NCBI GenBank assembly: GCA_038030265.1
Contig: CM075939.1
Span: 51,751,253 to 51,815,252, forward strand
DNA from: Corythucha ciliata
Taxonomy: Eukaryota > Arthropoda > Insecta > Hemiptera > Tingidae
Length of the DNA stretch: 64,000 nt
Reading direction: 5' to 3'
Part shown: positions 27,835-40,770 of the stretch, in pieces
Layout of the letters: each line of letters starts with the position of its first letter
How positions within the stretch are numbered: position 1 is the stretch's first letter
The notes under the pieces: generated by a model
Seen by the model: only the letters and a program-made list of their open reading frames with translations
The model's database searches: none
What the model was told of the DNA's origin: nothing
Translations under genes and position numbers: made by a program

Positions 27835-28053
27835 TTAAAGGTTTGGCACGTATAGTTCAATCGTTCAATCAAGGTTGGGGTTTAGAAGAAATGTTAAGAG
27901 AATGTTCAGAACAGTCATTAAATATCAGTCAAAAACAATAACATACTGTGAATAAACACAATCTCCTGTACGCACGCCTATGCAATCTGCATAGACAATT
28001 AAATCAAAATGGCGGCCGGTTATACTTGGTAGTAAAGTAAAGAGTCTTAGTTA

Positions 28054-28575
28054 AGGCCCATTTACACGGGCAATTTTTTAAGGCAATTATTGCACGAAAG
28101 CGAATTGCAGCAATAGCCGAAAAATTGCCCAGCAATAAACTCCCCGTTTCGTGCAATTTTTTCCCTCCTCGGAACTCCCTCTTTTCTTGATGCAATAATT
28201 GCATCGAATTGTCCAATATTGCTCACTGTTGTCCAATTCCGGCGACTACTTTTTCTTGCAATTTTTTAAGTCCGCGGTGTTTGGATAATTATTGCACGTT
28301 TTCCGCAATTTTTGGCCCCGGGCCACCAGGGGATGGGTGGCCCGGATGACAATTCTTGGAAAAGAAGAAAGGAACAATTTTCAACGGTAGTCTAAAAGTA
28401 AAAGTTGAGCCATTTTTGTTGCTCAGAAATGGAACAATTCACTGCAATACAATTGCAAAATCCCTCAACTATCTGCTGAGGGAAAATTGCTTCGTATTGC
28501 TGCAATTTTTGTAGAAAAGAATTGTCCAATAATTGCCGAATTGCAGCAATTTTTATTGCTCGTGTAAACGGGCCT
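28054..28575. mobile_element. MITE H, 0.52 kb, flanked by TTA
   Basis: AGGCCCATTTACACGGGCAA at the left and TTGCTCGTGTAAACGGGCCT at the right, with TTA at 28051-28053 and 28576-28578. The interior is dominated by repeated GCAATTATTGCACGA- and TTGCAGCAAT-like words, partly self-complementary. No open frame. Confidence 0.8.
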
Positions 28576-28594
28576 TTACGTAGCTAAATAGTGT

Positions 28595-28690
28595 CATTTG
28601 TTCTAAAATTATTCCCGGTGCTTTAATTTTAGTTGAAGGGGCAAAGGGGAAGCTCATTCCACTAAATTCAAGGGCGGGCCTCTTTGTGGA
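28595..28690 (-). mobile_element. Element P, inverted 5'-end fragment
   Basis: AAATTATTCCCGGTGCTT, GGGGAAGCTCATTCCACT and GGGCGGGCC are reverse complements of the first part of copies 1 and 2. It lies next to MITE H. From 28700 to 29730 I see no gene or clear repeat. Confidence 0.6.
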
Positions 28691-29734
28691 CAGACTATAA
28701 TTTAAAATTTAATCGGGAGGTTAACTCGTAAAAAAGCGTTCTGGTACTTTCAAAATATGCCAGTCAGACGTTCAGGGTTTTACTTCATAAATATCCACTA
28801 ATTAATATTGCTGCCAAGTGGCATCGGTCTAATGATTATTTGCAAAGTTGGTGCCTTAACTTCCTGAGTATTCTGTTAAAGGAATTTTGTTCCTGAAAAT
28901 GAAGAGTGAGAGCAAAGGACAAATCTTAGTGATTTACCAATCATTTCCTTTTTTAAAAGACAGTTCCCAAACATCTTCTAAAGGAGCCGACGACAGTAGT
29001 AATAAATCTATCCGTAGGTATACCTACCTACATGGTCATCGCCTTTCCCTCTACTGTCTAATCCAATCAATGAAGTCCAAAAATAAGATAGTCTTCCCAC
29101 AAAGGATCAGCCCTTTACAATTCTACCGACAATATTAAGCAAAAAATATACGTTAACATTACAAAAAAACAATTTTTAAATCAATTGAACATATTAAGCT
29201 GTGCTATGTACACAACCTGCAAATTTGTGAGATGGGAGGGTAATGGTGACGGGGTGTGAGGACTCCCTTCTGTACCTTGGATTTTTCATCCAGGTTTTCT
29301 CGAGTTATATCTTCCCTTCCGAAGAAGCAATAGAAGGAGAACCCTTCCAAGGGTAAACCACTTTGGTGTTCACCAGGGGATTAGACTTTGACAAAAAAAT
29401 GTTGTAGGAAAACCAGGATTCGTGTTCAGAAGCCCAAAATACCTTATAATGCAGTACCAAAAATCAAAACTACACCGAAACTGTCTGCCTGAAAACACAA
29501 GATGCCTGGACTACTTACCAAAGACATTTTTAACCAAACAAAGACTAATGTCACCCCAAATCAGAATTTCTCGACAGCAGCCGAGCAGTGGTGCAACAAG
29601 GAAAGCGAGCGCTAGGGACGCAGCAAAAATTTGCACCCCCCTACCCTCCCCTTGACTTAAACCAAGGTGTTGTTATCCTAGAACTGGAGTTCTCGGCCTC
29701 TTGGGCGTGAATTACACCGATTATTCGACCAGGG

Positions 29735-29870
29735 GGGGTCGTAATAAAGAAAAGTGAAACACGTGTGACACGAGATGAGATTGAATTTGACTGCTAAAAT
29801 TTGTGCACACATGGCTGTGAAATTCATTCTCATCTCGTCTCCAACGTGTTTCACTTTTCTATTGCAACCA
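29735..29870. mobile_element. MITE of the TAGAAAAGTGAAACACGTG family, copy 2
   Basis: This is the best-preserved copy. The left arm GAAAAGTGAAACACGTGTGA with GAGATGAGATTGAATTT inverts against the right arm AAATTCATTCTCATCTCGTC with ACGTGTTTCACTTTTC. Confidence 0.75.
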
Positions 29871-30059
29871 GTGTTCATTTCGCGGCAATACGTCATTTTT
29901 GGTCCCTTCAATCAATATCATTGACGAGAACAAGTAAGAGGCAAAAGGGGCATTCGTCCCTCCCATTCTTTAAAACATACTTTTAACCTCATCCTCTTGA
30001 TCCTGGGAAGAACGCACGATTTAGCTTCAATAAACACGGTTTATACGTATATAGAATCG

Positions 30060-30300
30060 CCAGTTTTGCCATTTTCAGGGCTCGAAATGTCCTCGCATCC
30101 AACTTTAGAGCCCATAAGTAGCCAGTCAGGCAATTTTATAAGCTATCAGTTTTAGAATCAGCTAATTAGTTTTTCCAGTCCGTCAAACTTGTGAAACCAA
30201 TTTTAGAAAGTGCTAAAACCACGAAATTAGGTTTATAAAAGAGTTGAAATTCGGATTTTAAATAACAAAAAGCCGTGAGGTTGAATGGGGAACTTGCACA
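30060..30300 (+). repeat. Short degenerate array of mixed units
   Basis: Units such as AGAGCCCATAAGTAGCCAGT and CAGGCAATTTTATAAG resemble the array at 33211-33640. The last part (ACGAAATTAGGTTTATAAAA) resembles family A in reverse. Strongly diverged. Confidence 0.4.
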
Positions 30301-30579
30301 TTTTTCAAAAGTTGGTGTTTCTTAAAGAGGGCTCTTCCACAAGCCTTTTGCTCACATTAAACTTTGAAATCAATCAAGGATGCTTTTTTAGCGAAGTTTT
30401 AAAAATTTTGAGTGGGGGTTCGATTACGTCAAAACTTACTTATTGAAATGGATGATGTGGGGAAGAGGGGGTTAGACGCGTTTACTGGAAGAAATTTTTC
30501 ATGTTATTTGTAAACAAACAATTTTAGAGTTCCCTCAAATGCTTCACAAGTAAGGATTTACGTAATTTCGCCTCGCACC

Positions 30580-30735
30580 ATCAATCCCCTCCTGAAGAAC
30601 TTTGAACCTTTTTTAAAATTCTTAAAACGCACCAATCGGGTTGCAACTTCCGTTGTTATCCTTCAGTTCACGGGTCAAATCACCGGTATGCTTTTCTTCC
30701 CAATCTGAGATTCATGCAAGTGCGAGTGTGGCGTA
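30580..30735 (+). repeat. Interspersed repeat R, copy 2
   Basis: Same orientation and block order as 1811-1970 (CCCCTCCTGAAGAACTTTGA, ACGCACCAATCGGGTTGCAA, TCACCGGTATGCTTTTC). The rest of 30300-31985 has no recognised gene. A GC-rich stretch at 31340-31480 is not identifiable. Confidence 0.6.
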
Positions 30736-31985
30736 TAAGTTGACTAAGTCCAGTATTTGAAATTTGTTTTCATAGATCCATAAGCTCGAACAAGAGGTTT
30801 GTCTGCTTCTTCTTCTTCTTCTCGTCCTCCTCCGAATTAATTCATATACATCTGATTCGTCGAACAGGGAGTTTTAGACGACGAGCGAAAATTCAGAATT
30901 GTCAGCGTGGTATGATTGGTGGGCGGAGATAATGCGCTGAAACAACACGGAAGGATTTATGATCTCCCTACTCACTTGGTATTCATTGGACAACTAGAAT
31001 AATACGATAATACGTATAATATACGAGAGAGACATTCTCCGATCCTCTCTTCAGGGGCGGAATCAAATTTGACTGCTCGATATTTGACCATGGTCTTGAC
31101 CTCAAACTGTTTTTTATCGCATATTTATACAATATAGATAAGTGTGATTTGAGGGCATCGCTTGAGTTGCACTATTTATGTACCTATACCCTCTAACTAG
31201 GCCGACGCACCTATCTAAACTACACCTAATTTCCCTAACTTTTCATGCATGTATACATTAAAGTGCTAATTCTTTCCTCTTCCCCTTCCAACGAAGACTA
31301 TGCGACCAATTTCAACGACTTTAATTTCTTTCTTCGGTATCGTCAATCCGGGAGCGCCTGCGCTTCCCGCGCTGGGAGAGGAAAAGTCTCCCGTAGCAAC
31401 CTTCTCTTGCAGCAGGGGGCTCCCAGTCCTGACTTGGCCTCACGTTGTCCGGTTCTGGGTGGCTCTCCCAAATTACTCGGAAATAGGAAAAAAAGGAGAG
31501 TTGAAACAAGTTATTTTTTTGTCTCATGTAACTTTTTTAAAAACAAATTTAAAATTTTTCGGGCGTCTTCCTCTGTTCTTGTCGCATTGTCGCAGGTGAC
31601 TGTTTTTTACACTAAAATTTCCTTTTCGTTTTGCGAAACCAGTCAAATAGTTATTTTTTTGTTGAAAAAAAAATGATGTGTTCAAGTTTTGATGACAAAA
31701 AATATCAACATTCATATTATTTATTACTTGTTTCCACGTTGATTTCTCCCCTGAAATCACAACTTTTAGTTTTTCGTACGTGATACGTACGTCAGGCAAT
31801 CCGCCCCTCCTCCTCACCTAACTATTGCCCCAATCCAACGAATCCAGCCAATTCAGACTTCTTCGTTATTACCGCTTACCCTTTTTCTTACAAATCGCCG
31901 CGAGCAACGACACCCCACCACTTCCGATTCCGACCCCACGATGCGCGGGTTCTCCTTTCCTTTTCAAAGGGGCCGACCCAGTAAA

Positions 31986-32108
31986 CTGGGGCCTTATTCT
32001 CTTACGAAATAGAAACGTTGCTTTGGAAGGAACATTGAAATCTCATTCATGAAATTTCAACGTTTCTGCCAAAGCAAGGTTTCTATTTCGTTAGAGAATA
32101 AGGCCCCT
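31986..32108. mobile_element. MITE with GGGGCCTTATTCT ends, copy 2
   Basis: Nearly a full palindrome: CTGGGGCCTTATTCTCTTAC, then ATTTCTA-type arms and AACGTTTC, mirrored to GAGAATAAGGCCCCTG. The termini match the element at 7045-7181. From 32110 to 33210 nothing else is recognised. Confidence 0.75.
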
Positions 32109-33210
32109 GAACTGATTTTTATTAATTTATTTTTTCTGATAGAGAATAGTTCTGAATACGTCAATACCATTGGGTTCCCAACAAATTACGTTTTGTGAAC
32201 GAGAGAGAAAATTTGATGAGACTTTTGCCGGCGATGGTGGAGGGGGGCAACAGAAAAACATCAAGAGAATCGTTCTCGTGGTCCACTCCTTCTATCTCTT
32301 TCTGGTTCTAATTGCTTAGAAAGCTTTCCTCATGATTACAGTGCAGTACACAAAAGATAAGAGAAGTGCTTGTTTCTCCGAATGTTTTTACTTAGTTAAT
32401 TTAATATTTCGCGTGGTTTGAGGGTTAATTTTGTTCTTGTGAAGATCCAGGATGATGTGCATTGGTGGGTGAAGGGGGTGAGGAGGAGGTCGTATATGTA
32501 GTTTAACTTCTTCATGCACCGGGTGTTTTGTATCTACGTGAAAGTGTATAAAACTGTCAAGAGGGTTGGAAGAAAAACGACGTTTTACCACTTCGACTTC
32601 CTTCTTACCCCCTCGCACCGACCGCCAATTCTTCTTATCCCAGGGCCTTTTGACTGGCAATCTCGCCTACTGCTGAAGAGAAAAATACAATTCAGTTTCA
32701 GATACATATTTTCAACACCGTTTACTCTTCCGACTTCCCCAATAGAAGATTGCTGTATTATGGCTTCTTGAAACGTGCCCCCCTCCCCGTACCAGTCCTC
32801 TAGCAAATTCCGCGACTTTTTTTGCGCGATCATTTGTTTGTATACGAGGTGTTTGTTTATGACTTTACTTGTTGTGCCCTCATTGATGCCTCCAGTGTAA
32901 AGTGTGAATTCGTAGGTATAGAAAGTTATTTTTGTTTCAACTACGCTGTTCGAAAGTGCGTAAGCACTTATTTTAAGTTCTAAAAAGTCACTAAATGTTT
33001 TCTACTAGGCCACAAAAGTAAAGATGGTAACCAAGAAAAAGGAATATTTCTATTCACCTTTGAAGTTTGCTCTCAGGGGTGCCCATCCCGTCCAAAGGCT
33101 ATCGCGCTAACCCCCCACCCTCTCATAATTTACAAACATCCATTCTACACCATCAAAATCACCATTCATTTATTTGTGTTCAATCGGAGAGGGATGCCAT
33201 ATGTGTATAT

Positions 33211-33640
33211 GTGCCCTAAAAATAGCCAAACTGGCAATTCACGCCCTAAAAGTAAAAAAAAAAAAAAATACCGTTCGCAGCCTAAAAATGGCTTGACGGA
33301 CTATTCGGCTTGGCAAAACTGTATTTGCGTCCAAAAGATTGGTAAAACTGACTAGTCATGCCTTAATTGACTAAGCTGACGATTCGTCACCTGAAAATAT
33401 AGTCAAATTGACTATTCAGGCTCTAAAAGTAGTCATACTGACAATATGCGCGATAGAAATAATCAAACTGACTATTTCCGCCCTAAATATGGCAAAAATG
33501 ACTGTGCGCTATACAAATGGCTAAACTGATGATTAGTTCCCCTAAAAACCGACCATTCCAAAAGGGCAAAACTAATCACTCGTGCGTTGAAAATTACTTT
33601 CAAGCCATTTTCGTGCTAAAAAAATAACCAAACTGACTAT
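33211..33640 (+). repeat. Degenerate array, CCTAAAAATAGCCAAACTGACTA family
   Basis: About a dozen diverged units of roughly 29-30 bp: GCCCTAAAAATAGCC, AAACTGACTATTCG. They are broken by a short A-run at about 33256-33269. From 33641 to 34500 I see no gene. Confidence 0.7.
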
Positions 33641-34539
33641 TAAAAGAACGATAGAGCTTTTGAGGGCTAAACGCGAGATTGCAACTTGATTGAACTTCGA
33701 CCTTGGAAATTCATCCTTTTCCGTCACCTTTTTTTGAAAAGAACAATATAACGTTCCTAGAGATTAAAATGAGGTTATACAATCATGAATTGCCAAAGAA
33801 ATACGGCTAAAATTCATGTGCATAAGTAGTATACTCTGAAAAACTTTTTCTGGTAAAATTTACTGTGGGGGATTTTTACTGAACAATACTAATGAAACAA
33901 TACTGCTCAACTTCATCAATCTTTTCTCATTCCCTGCGTTCAATTTTCATTGGGCCCAAGCAAAGCCAACGCACTAGAATGTACGGTTGTCACGGTAAAT
34001 CTGACTTTAGTAACGAAGTATCAATTCGTAGCATACCACAGTAAAAATGAAGTAGTATGTATGTAGGTACCTTGTACAGAGCGGAGAAATTGGCCACAGT
34101 GAAATGTACGGCAGACGCTGTAAATAAAGCGTTGGTGCCAGATCATAATTTCGAGGTCAACACATCGAGTTTTAATGCGAACGGAAACTGGTGGAACACA
34201 GCAATCCTAATTGAAAACAAGGATTATTAAAAATGTGAATTTATAGTTCATACAAAATAAAGTTACAAGTAATAAATAATTATGGAGTTGAATGTATCTC
34301 CTCAATGTTTACGTTTGGCTCTTCTGCCCAAATCGACTTCTCTGTTATCTTTTAAAACCATCATGAGGGATCTCGACGTTCTTATTCTTCCCTATACATC
34401 TATTTTTGCAACCCTGGACTGAAAAAAAAAAAATTAATCATTAATAATAATAGTATTAATAATGGAATGGTATTTACTCTTCTGATACAGTATGATTTGT
34501 TGAACCGAGAGATGAACTAGGACCTCCTAATTTTCTCTC

Positions 34540-36215
34540 ATTCACAGACTCAGAAACCTATACCACCCGTTTTACCAGTGCAGAACTCGACAGAGTTATT
34601 AAATCATTCTCAAATAGGAAGTCTTCAGGCATAGACGATTTGCCAAATGAATTTTTCATCAATCTTCCGTGTTTGGGTAAAAGGCATCTACTAAAATTTA
34701 AAATTATCTTTGGGAAAGCCACGTTCACCCAAAAGAGCGGAAAACATCGATAATAATTCCAGTGAAAAAGCCAGGGAAATATCTTCAAAGCCCGGCGAGT
34801 TGTCGCCCAATCTGTTTGACGAGCTGCTTAGGGAAGATGTACGACAGGCTGATCAATTATAAGGCTGATAAAGTGATAACACTAATGGAGTCGCTCGGAT
34901 TGCTAAATCCAGTCAGGCGGGTTTCAGGCCCGGTCATTCCACGACTGACCTGCTGGTTTGTATAGAAAAAACGCTCCAAGATGTATTCATAAAAAGAAAC
35001 CATGTTAGTGCTGTATTTTTTGATCTTCAGAATGCTCTAGGGCAACTTCCACTGGTGATTGGCAGTTTTTTGGAGGCCCGTGATTTCAAAGTGACGATTG
35101 GCTCAAACTATTCCTCCCTAAGAAAGTTGGAGATAGGCGTGGCTCAAGGGTCTGTCTTGATTGCCACTTTATTTTTGATCGCAATAAACTGTTTAACGGA
35201 CTATATCCCGACGTCAGTGCACAGATCATTTTAAGCAGATGATTTGGCAATTTTCTTTGAATACATCAAGGATTGTACCACTGCGAAAGCAATGATCCAG
35301 AATTGCATTAATTCACTATTTATGGAAGATGCAAAGAGAGGGCTTTCATTTTCGCCAGAAAAATCAGCCGCGGTACATTTCTGCACGCTTAGGTCAGCTC
35401 ACCACTCTCCTCAGTTGAGGCTGAAATAATCTGTAATTCCCTACAAAGAAGTTGTTAGGAGTAAGTTTGATTCTGCTCCAAGATGGAAAGCCCATGTCAT
35501 GGATTTGACAGGCCGCTGTCAAGAAGATGTGAACCTCATCCGCCTTTTTTCCAACCCTAGCTGACGTGGTGACGCAAAATTGTTGCTCAGAATATTCGAT
35601 GTCTTTGTAGGATCCACGATTGACTGTGGCTCGGTGGTGTATGGGTCAGCATGATCATCTTGGATGTTACCGCTTGATCGTGTATATCACATGGTTCTAC
35701 GACTACTGACTGGAGCCTTCCGCGCAAGCTCGATTGAGTCGGTACAAGTCTTGTAGGCACTTGCCTTCGAGCTATCGCCGTGAACAATTGCAGTTAGCTA
35801 ATATCACTAAACTAAAAATGAAAAATGATCACTTCCTGAACGCCAGAACTTCACAGAATAACATTTTGGAAGAGTATCGATCCTATCCGAGTCGAACAAG
35901 ACCTTCCTTTATCCATACCCACGAAGTATTGCAGTCTTCTGAGCTTTTTTCTATTCTTATTGGAGCTCAACCTAATGTTTCCTCTTGGTTCAAGCCAGAT
36001 CACCTGGCTGACCAGTCGCTTGCAGTTTGTTCCAAAAATGCACTGCCTGCGCAGTTGCGTTTCGTGCCAAGTTCCATTCAATAAGGATGGAACGATACCG
36101 GGACTATACACATGTGACAATAAAGTAGGATGCGCGGTTTATATACCTGGGGATGTTCGCTTTTCAAAAAGTCTTCCGCCCCACTCATCGATACTTACTG
36201 CAGAGCATGACTGTG
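34540..36215 (+). mobile_element. Decayed non-LTR retrotransposon 2: RT and start of RNase H
   Basis: Plus-strand fragments in shifting frames follow the order of a LINE reverse transcriptase. They are a finger segment near 34560-34680 (NRKSSGIDDLPNEF), CRPICLTSCLGKMYDRLI near 34805, a QAGFRPGHST-like remnant near 34910, GVAQGSVL near 35135, the catalytic ADD at 35235-35243, and a thumb SFSPEKSAAVHF near 35345. The opening of RNase H (GCAVYIPGDVRFSKSLPPHS) lies near 36130-36190. A stop (35232-35234) sits just before ADD and several frameshifts are present. It breaks off at the G-run at 36215. It is non-functional and is not a copy of the first LINE. Confidence 0.8.
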
Positions 36216-36319
36216 GGGGGGGGGGCGAGGAATCACTAGCGAAGCCCCCCGTGAGGACTAAACCCCCCCCCCCCGCGTCCAAAGATATAGGAAACCGCCA
36301 GTAGCCGTCGAAACTTGAT

Positions 36320-39300
36320 CGCTGCACCAGAGACTGCCGCAAATGAGCCAAATTCGGGAAATTTAGCTTTTCGGAGAATCAAACACGCGAAATTGTTTTG
36401 GTTTTTCATAAGTAAAAATAAAAATAATAGCCTCAGAAACGCATGTTTTCGTTCTTTTCCCTCGGAAAATTCGCATCGGTGAAAATATGGAGGACTGAAA
36501 TGAATTGAATAGAAAACTTCAGTTTGTACACGTGGGCGAACGGAGCATTGTTGTGGTGTGCTGTCTACAGCATACACCTTACCATTTTCTATACGGTTCC
36601 ACCCATTGGGTCGTACTGAATTTCAGTAGGTCAGACAAGTTTTTTTTCTTCTTCTTTTTATCGCGCTAGAAGCTTAAAGAAGACAATAAATGACGTAAAG
36701 GTGTAATAGCGCGTATCTTATACTGAGGAGGAGCGAGAACGCGAAAGGGCTACAAATTTAATCAGAAAAAGACTTTTCCGTCTTGTAATTAAATTACTTC
36801 TAAGCACGCTTCCTCCTTTATTATTTCAATATCACCGCATTTTTCCACTTTTTTCAATTGCGAAGAAACTCACAAGATTACTAAATTTAGGCATCTTGGA
36901 ACACGTAAAAAAAAGTTTGAACTTTTTTGTTACGTTAAGTTCCTCTTTACGAAAACACAAACAGCTAAAAGATACGAAGATTTGTAAATAAGGCGATAAC
37001 AATGTCAATGGGATAGCAGAGGCAAAAATAGAAAAGTTCCGACGATGTTTTAAATATAGAAGGCGTGACTAAGAAACGACCGATCAAATAACGTTATTTA
37101 GAGAGGTCGGAGAATGAGTAGCTTGAAATTCCGTTGGTCGGCCAGTGAGGGGAGGGGATTTGAGAAGAGAAATTGCAAATGAAGAGCGAAAATGTGAGTA
37201 ATGCACATTAAATGATATACAAGTGAATATAGTACACGTACTGCTTGGGCAAGGTCTATTTCTTGCAGGGTGCTTAGAGCCAGCGCCATTGAAACGAGAG
37301 GTGTATAATGTTTAGCATTTCGAATTCTGGTGGTGCTGATGCACTTGTCTCCCCCGATCCCCTTCCTTCGAGGATCACCCATTAGATTGAATCGTGTGTC
37401 GATACAGCTAACTCACGCAGAAAGGTGGCATAATTCACGGTTGGATTCATTAGACCACAAAACAATTGATTCAGTCACTGATTTCCGTGCCGTCCGTAAG
37501 CAGGAAGCTTAATAGCCCCCCACCCTCACATGTCTTGATTGTCAGTAGCCAGATATCAAGGTCTCACGGCCTTCAGCAGCCTGCAGAGGGAGCAAGTCCC
37601 TCTTTCTCGCGGCGTGGTGAAAAAATATTGCCTTCGGGTCAGAGGTCACAATGAACCATCAGGCCGTGGGTAAAGGTAAAACGGCCACCACATTTGATGG
37701 GAACGGACACAGAATATAGAATTGACCCAGCGTTGATGAGAAAGTCAAAAAATATTTCGTTTGGCAGTAAAAATGTCGCGTTCTGTATACGTATATTTTC
37801 AAAAAGCCCCGTTCTGAACTTTCAAAAAGCCCATTTCAATTGATATTGTCTTCCAGAAGAGTAATTTTCAGTCCATTTCCTAAAAAAGAGGTACGAGTGG
37901 CCTACATTTCTGCTGTAGAATCCCTCACTTGTTGTAATTTCATCCCTTTATCGCTCTAACTCACACTGTCTGTCTTTCTGATCCAGTACTCTTCCTGTTC
38001 TGTTATAGTTGACTTATTATGGAAACCCCTGGTACAAATGTGGCAAATGACGAGAGGGACGTAGAAAAACGAAAATATGAAGGGGCTGTCGAGGTGGGAG
38101 CGGGGGGCATTAAACCGCTATACGTAATCTTTATCGAACGAGCCTGCCCGCATGGTTCAGTTCACCGAGCCACCGTGTTTGCATTCTGTTCCCCTCGCAT
38201 ACACTCGGGGTAATTCAGGTCGAATTAAAAATTTCAAGCGCTTGGATTTAAGGCTAGTATTTAATGCAATTTAAAGAAAATTGCTGCAGTAAATTTATAA
38301 AATCACGACGTAAATCACCCCTCTCACTCTACCACCTATTATCAAGGTCACAATTACCAAGGAGTGCCGCGTCTTGCCACAAACTTTTTCCATTTATTTA
38401 TACGCTAATATTTTAAAACTTTCTTAATTATAAATATTCAAGTTCACCCCAGAACTTCCTTTTGAGGAACTATACTCTCCCCCCCCCCAGTATTCATCCC
38501 CCATCACGATCACTGTACAATAAGCCGCATCTCCCTGTCCCTCTACCCCCTCCCACAATAGATCCATTTTTAAGGGAAACTGCTCCGGAGATTTTTTCCC
38601 CATCATTCATTCATTCTTTCAGAAGTTATATTTGGGGGGGGGGGGGGTGAAAACAAAAAGTGAACGGGACATGGTGGTGAACAGTTTTAACGTTAAACAA
38701 TGTATTGTTTTATCAAAACTTTCATTAGAAAAAAATAAGTAAAGACTCGCCTCTTCTTTTCATCAATCAAAATGTAGGGAAGTGAACAATTTTTTAAAAT
38801 GAAAACTTCACCTCAAGAAAGTGTAAAGAATGTGGTGGCTGTGAGGGGGTGGTGGAATGTCACACACAAAAAAGAATTTCACGACGTTTGTAAGTCGGCC
38901 TGGAAAATTGCCAGTGCGTCAGAAAAAGAGAGAAACAAAAAGGCGAAATAAGGGGACTTTCTTCCATTTTTTACTTCCATGTTCCCTACGGGTATGGAAG
39001 TATGGTGTTCGTGAAAAAAATTGAGTCCGCGCTGACTTGCAGACTTTTATAAACAAAAGCTGGAATTCGTTATAATGTAAAGGGGTGGGGAGGTTGTTGG
39101 GTGCAATACTTTTATTTTTTCTCTCCTCAATTTTTTTCTGTGATGTTGGGAGGTCAGGAATATTAAACTCCATACGATGATGGTCGTGGTTAGGGGATGG
39201 GGGGGGGGCGTATTCATTTTTCCCCTGGCAAAACTGCGGGAATTGAAAATGTGTGGCAAACGGAACAAATGAGTTCCATCGTAGGGGTGGTACCCGCGCT

Positions 39301-40087
39301 TGGAAATAGCGTTTTGTGCCGTTTGGAATGATTCGTAAAATTGCTTCAGGGCGCCTATACACTTAGGAAACGGAAATGACAAATGACAAAGGAGTAGGGG
39401 TTAGGGGGCTTCAGTATGGGAGTGATCACTTGAATGGAACTCTGGAAAACGCGTGAAATAAAATTGACTTTTCATGTTTTGACTTTTTGAAAAGCCGTGC
39501 AAGTGGTGAAAATCTGCGTGGCGCCACAGTGAGTAAGAGTACGTTGACCAGAGGTCCTTCTTTAGGAAGGACGGTACTAACTTTATAGTTTCAAATTTAT
39601 TTCGTGAAAAAGGCCCGTATTGCTATGACGAAAAAGGCCCGTATTTTTTTTTCCAAACAAAAACTGAATCATTGATTACTTATTGGAGAAATCCAAAGCA
39701 ATTCTTAGTCACTCCACAGCTTATTCCTCTTCTCCGGAATCAATTTTCTACTCTGACCGGGTCATCTTCAGCGGTACAATATTTCCAAAAAAAGAATTAG
39801 AATTTAAACATTTATATCCGTTTAGTGTAGTCGCTTCACAATTGAATGGTCCTGGGGAAGAACTATTTTAGTCCACTCACACTAAACTCATAAGAAATCG
39901 AATTCAAATTTTTTCAACTGGGAATGTTTTTTTTTTTTTTTTTTTTTTTTTTACTCAAGGAGGCAAATATTATAATTTGACGAGGAATGCGTATATTTGA
40001 AAACAGTAGGCAAGCATGAGTTGCTTGGGCGGGCTGAACTGAAGCCCTTCTACCCTCAGCCGCGGCCAGGCTCGTGCCGTTTTTCCC
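36320..40087. other. Intergenic or intronic, no gene recognised
   Basis: This stretch starts with about 100 bp of family A-like DNA (36320-36420). It contains a 14-G run at 38634-38647 and a 26-T run at 39927-39952. All open frames are short and composition-driven. No exon with matching splice sites and a familiar product was found. Confidence 0.4.
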
Positions 40088-40315
40088 TTGTAGGTCACGT
40101 TCACTCGAGCCACTAACGCGTGGCTGGCTGAGGCAGACACTAACGCGCCACTTTAGAAATATATTGCCTTCAATGGGAGCGTTCTCATGCCACTGGCCAC
40201 TTCCACGCGTTTGTGGTGCGTGAGTGGCTCCCATTGAAGACAATGTATTTCTAAAAGTGGCGCGTTAGCGTCTGCCACAGCCAGCCACGCGTTAGTGGCT
40301 CGTGTGAACGGGCCC
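40088..40315. mobile_element. MITE J, long palindrome with CACTAACGCG arms
   Basis: Arms of about 90 bp (left from GTCACGTTCACTCGAGCCAC to CAATGGGAG, right the mirror to GTGGCTCGTGTGAACGGGCC) enclose a short centre. It is one of the least diverged palindromes of the window, hence probably recent. Confidence 0.75.
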
Positions 40316-40489
40316 GTACGATATATGTATTTTTTACCGAGTGTATCAGATGGTTTCGAGCCACTATACCCTTTTATCGGATCAACTCAATTGTAATACA
40401 CAAAACAAGCTGTCAAATGGTCTCACAGAGTATCGTACATCCGTAGCAAAAGTGGACTGGGTCGTTTTCGGCCCACGGCGCGGCGCATG

Positions 40490-40770
40490 GCCCGTTCAAA
40501 CCCAATTTTGCGAAGGTATCTTTTCCAAAAAAGCAATTTCATGGGTTACGATCCTTTAAAACCTAAATATTGCGATGCTGAACCATTGAAAAAGAAATTT
40601 CGTGGGGTCGGCTCGTTCAAAATCATCAGCTTTGCAGGGCCGGCTCCGTGAAAACCCCCAATTTTATGAGGCAAACAACATGAAAAACATAATTTTATGG
40701 GGCTGGCTTCCTACTTAACCAAATTTCGCGGAATTAAGTCAATACCAGTTTCGCTGGACAGGTTCACCCT
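40490..40770 (+). repeat. 31-bp degenerate array, family A
   Basis: About nine units such as CAATTTCATGGGTTACGATC and AAATTTCGTGGGGTCGGCTC at roughly 30-bp spacing. Nothing is recognised from 40780 to 41785. Confidence 0.65.

Noticed and set aside
36139..36304. Glycine/proline-rich frames
   Set aside because: Produced by G and C homopolymer runs at the broken end of the second LINE.
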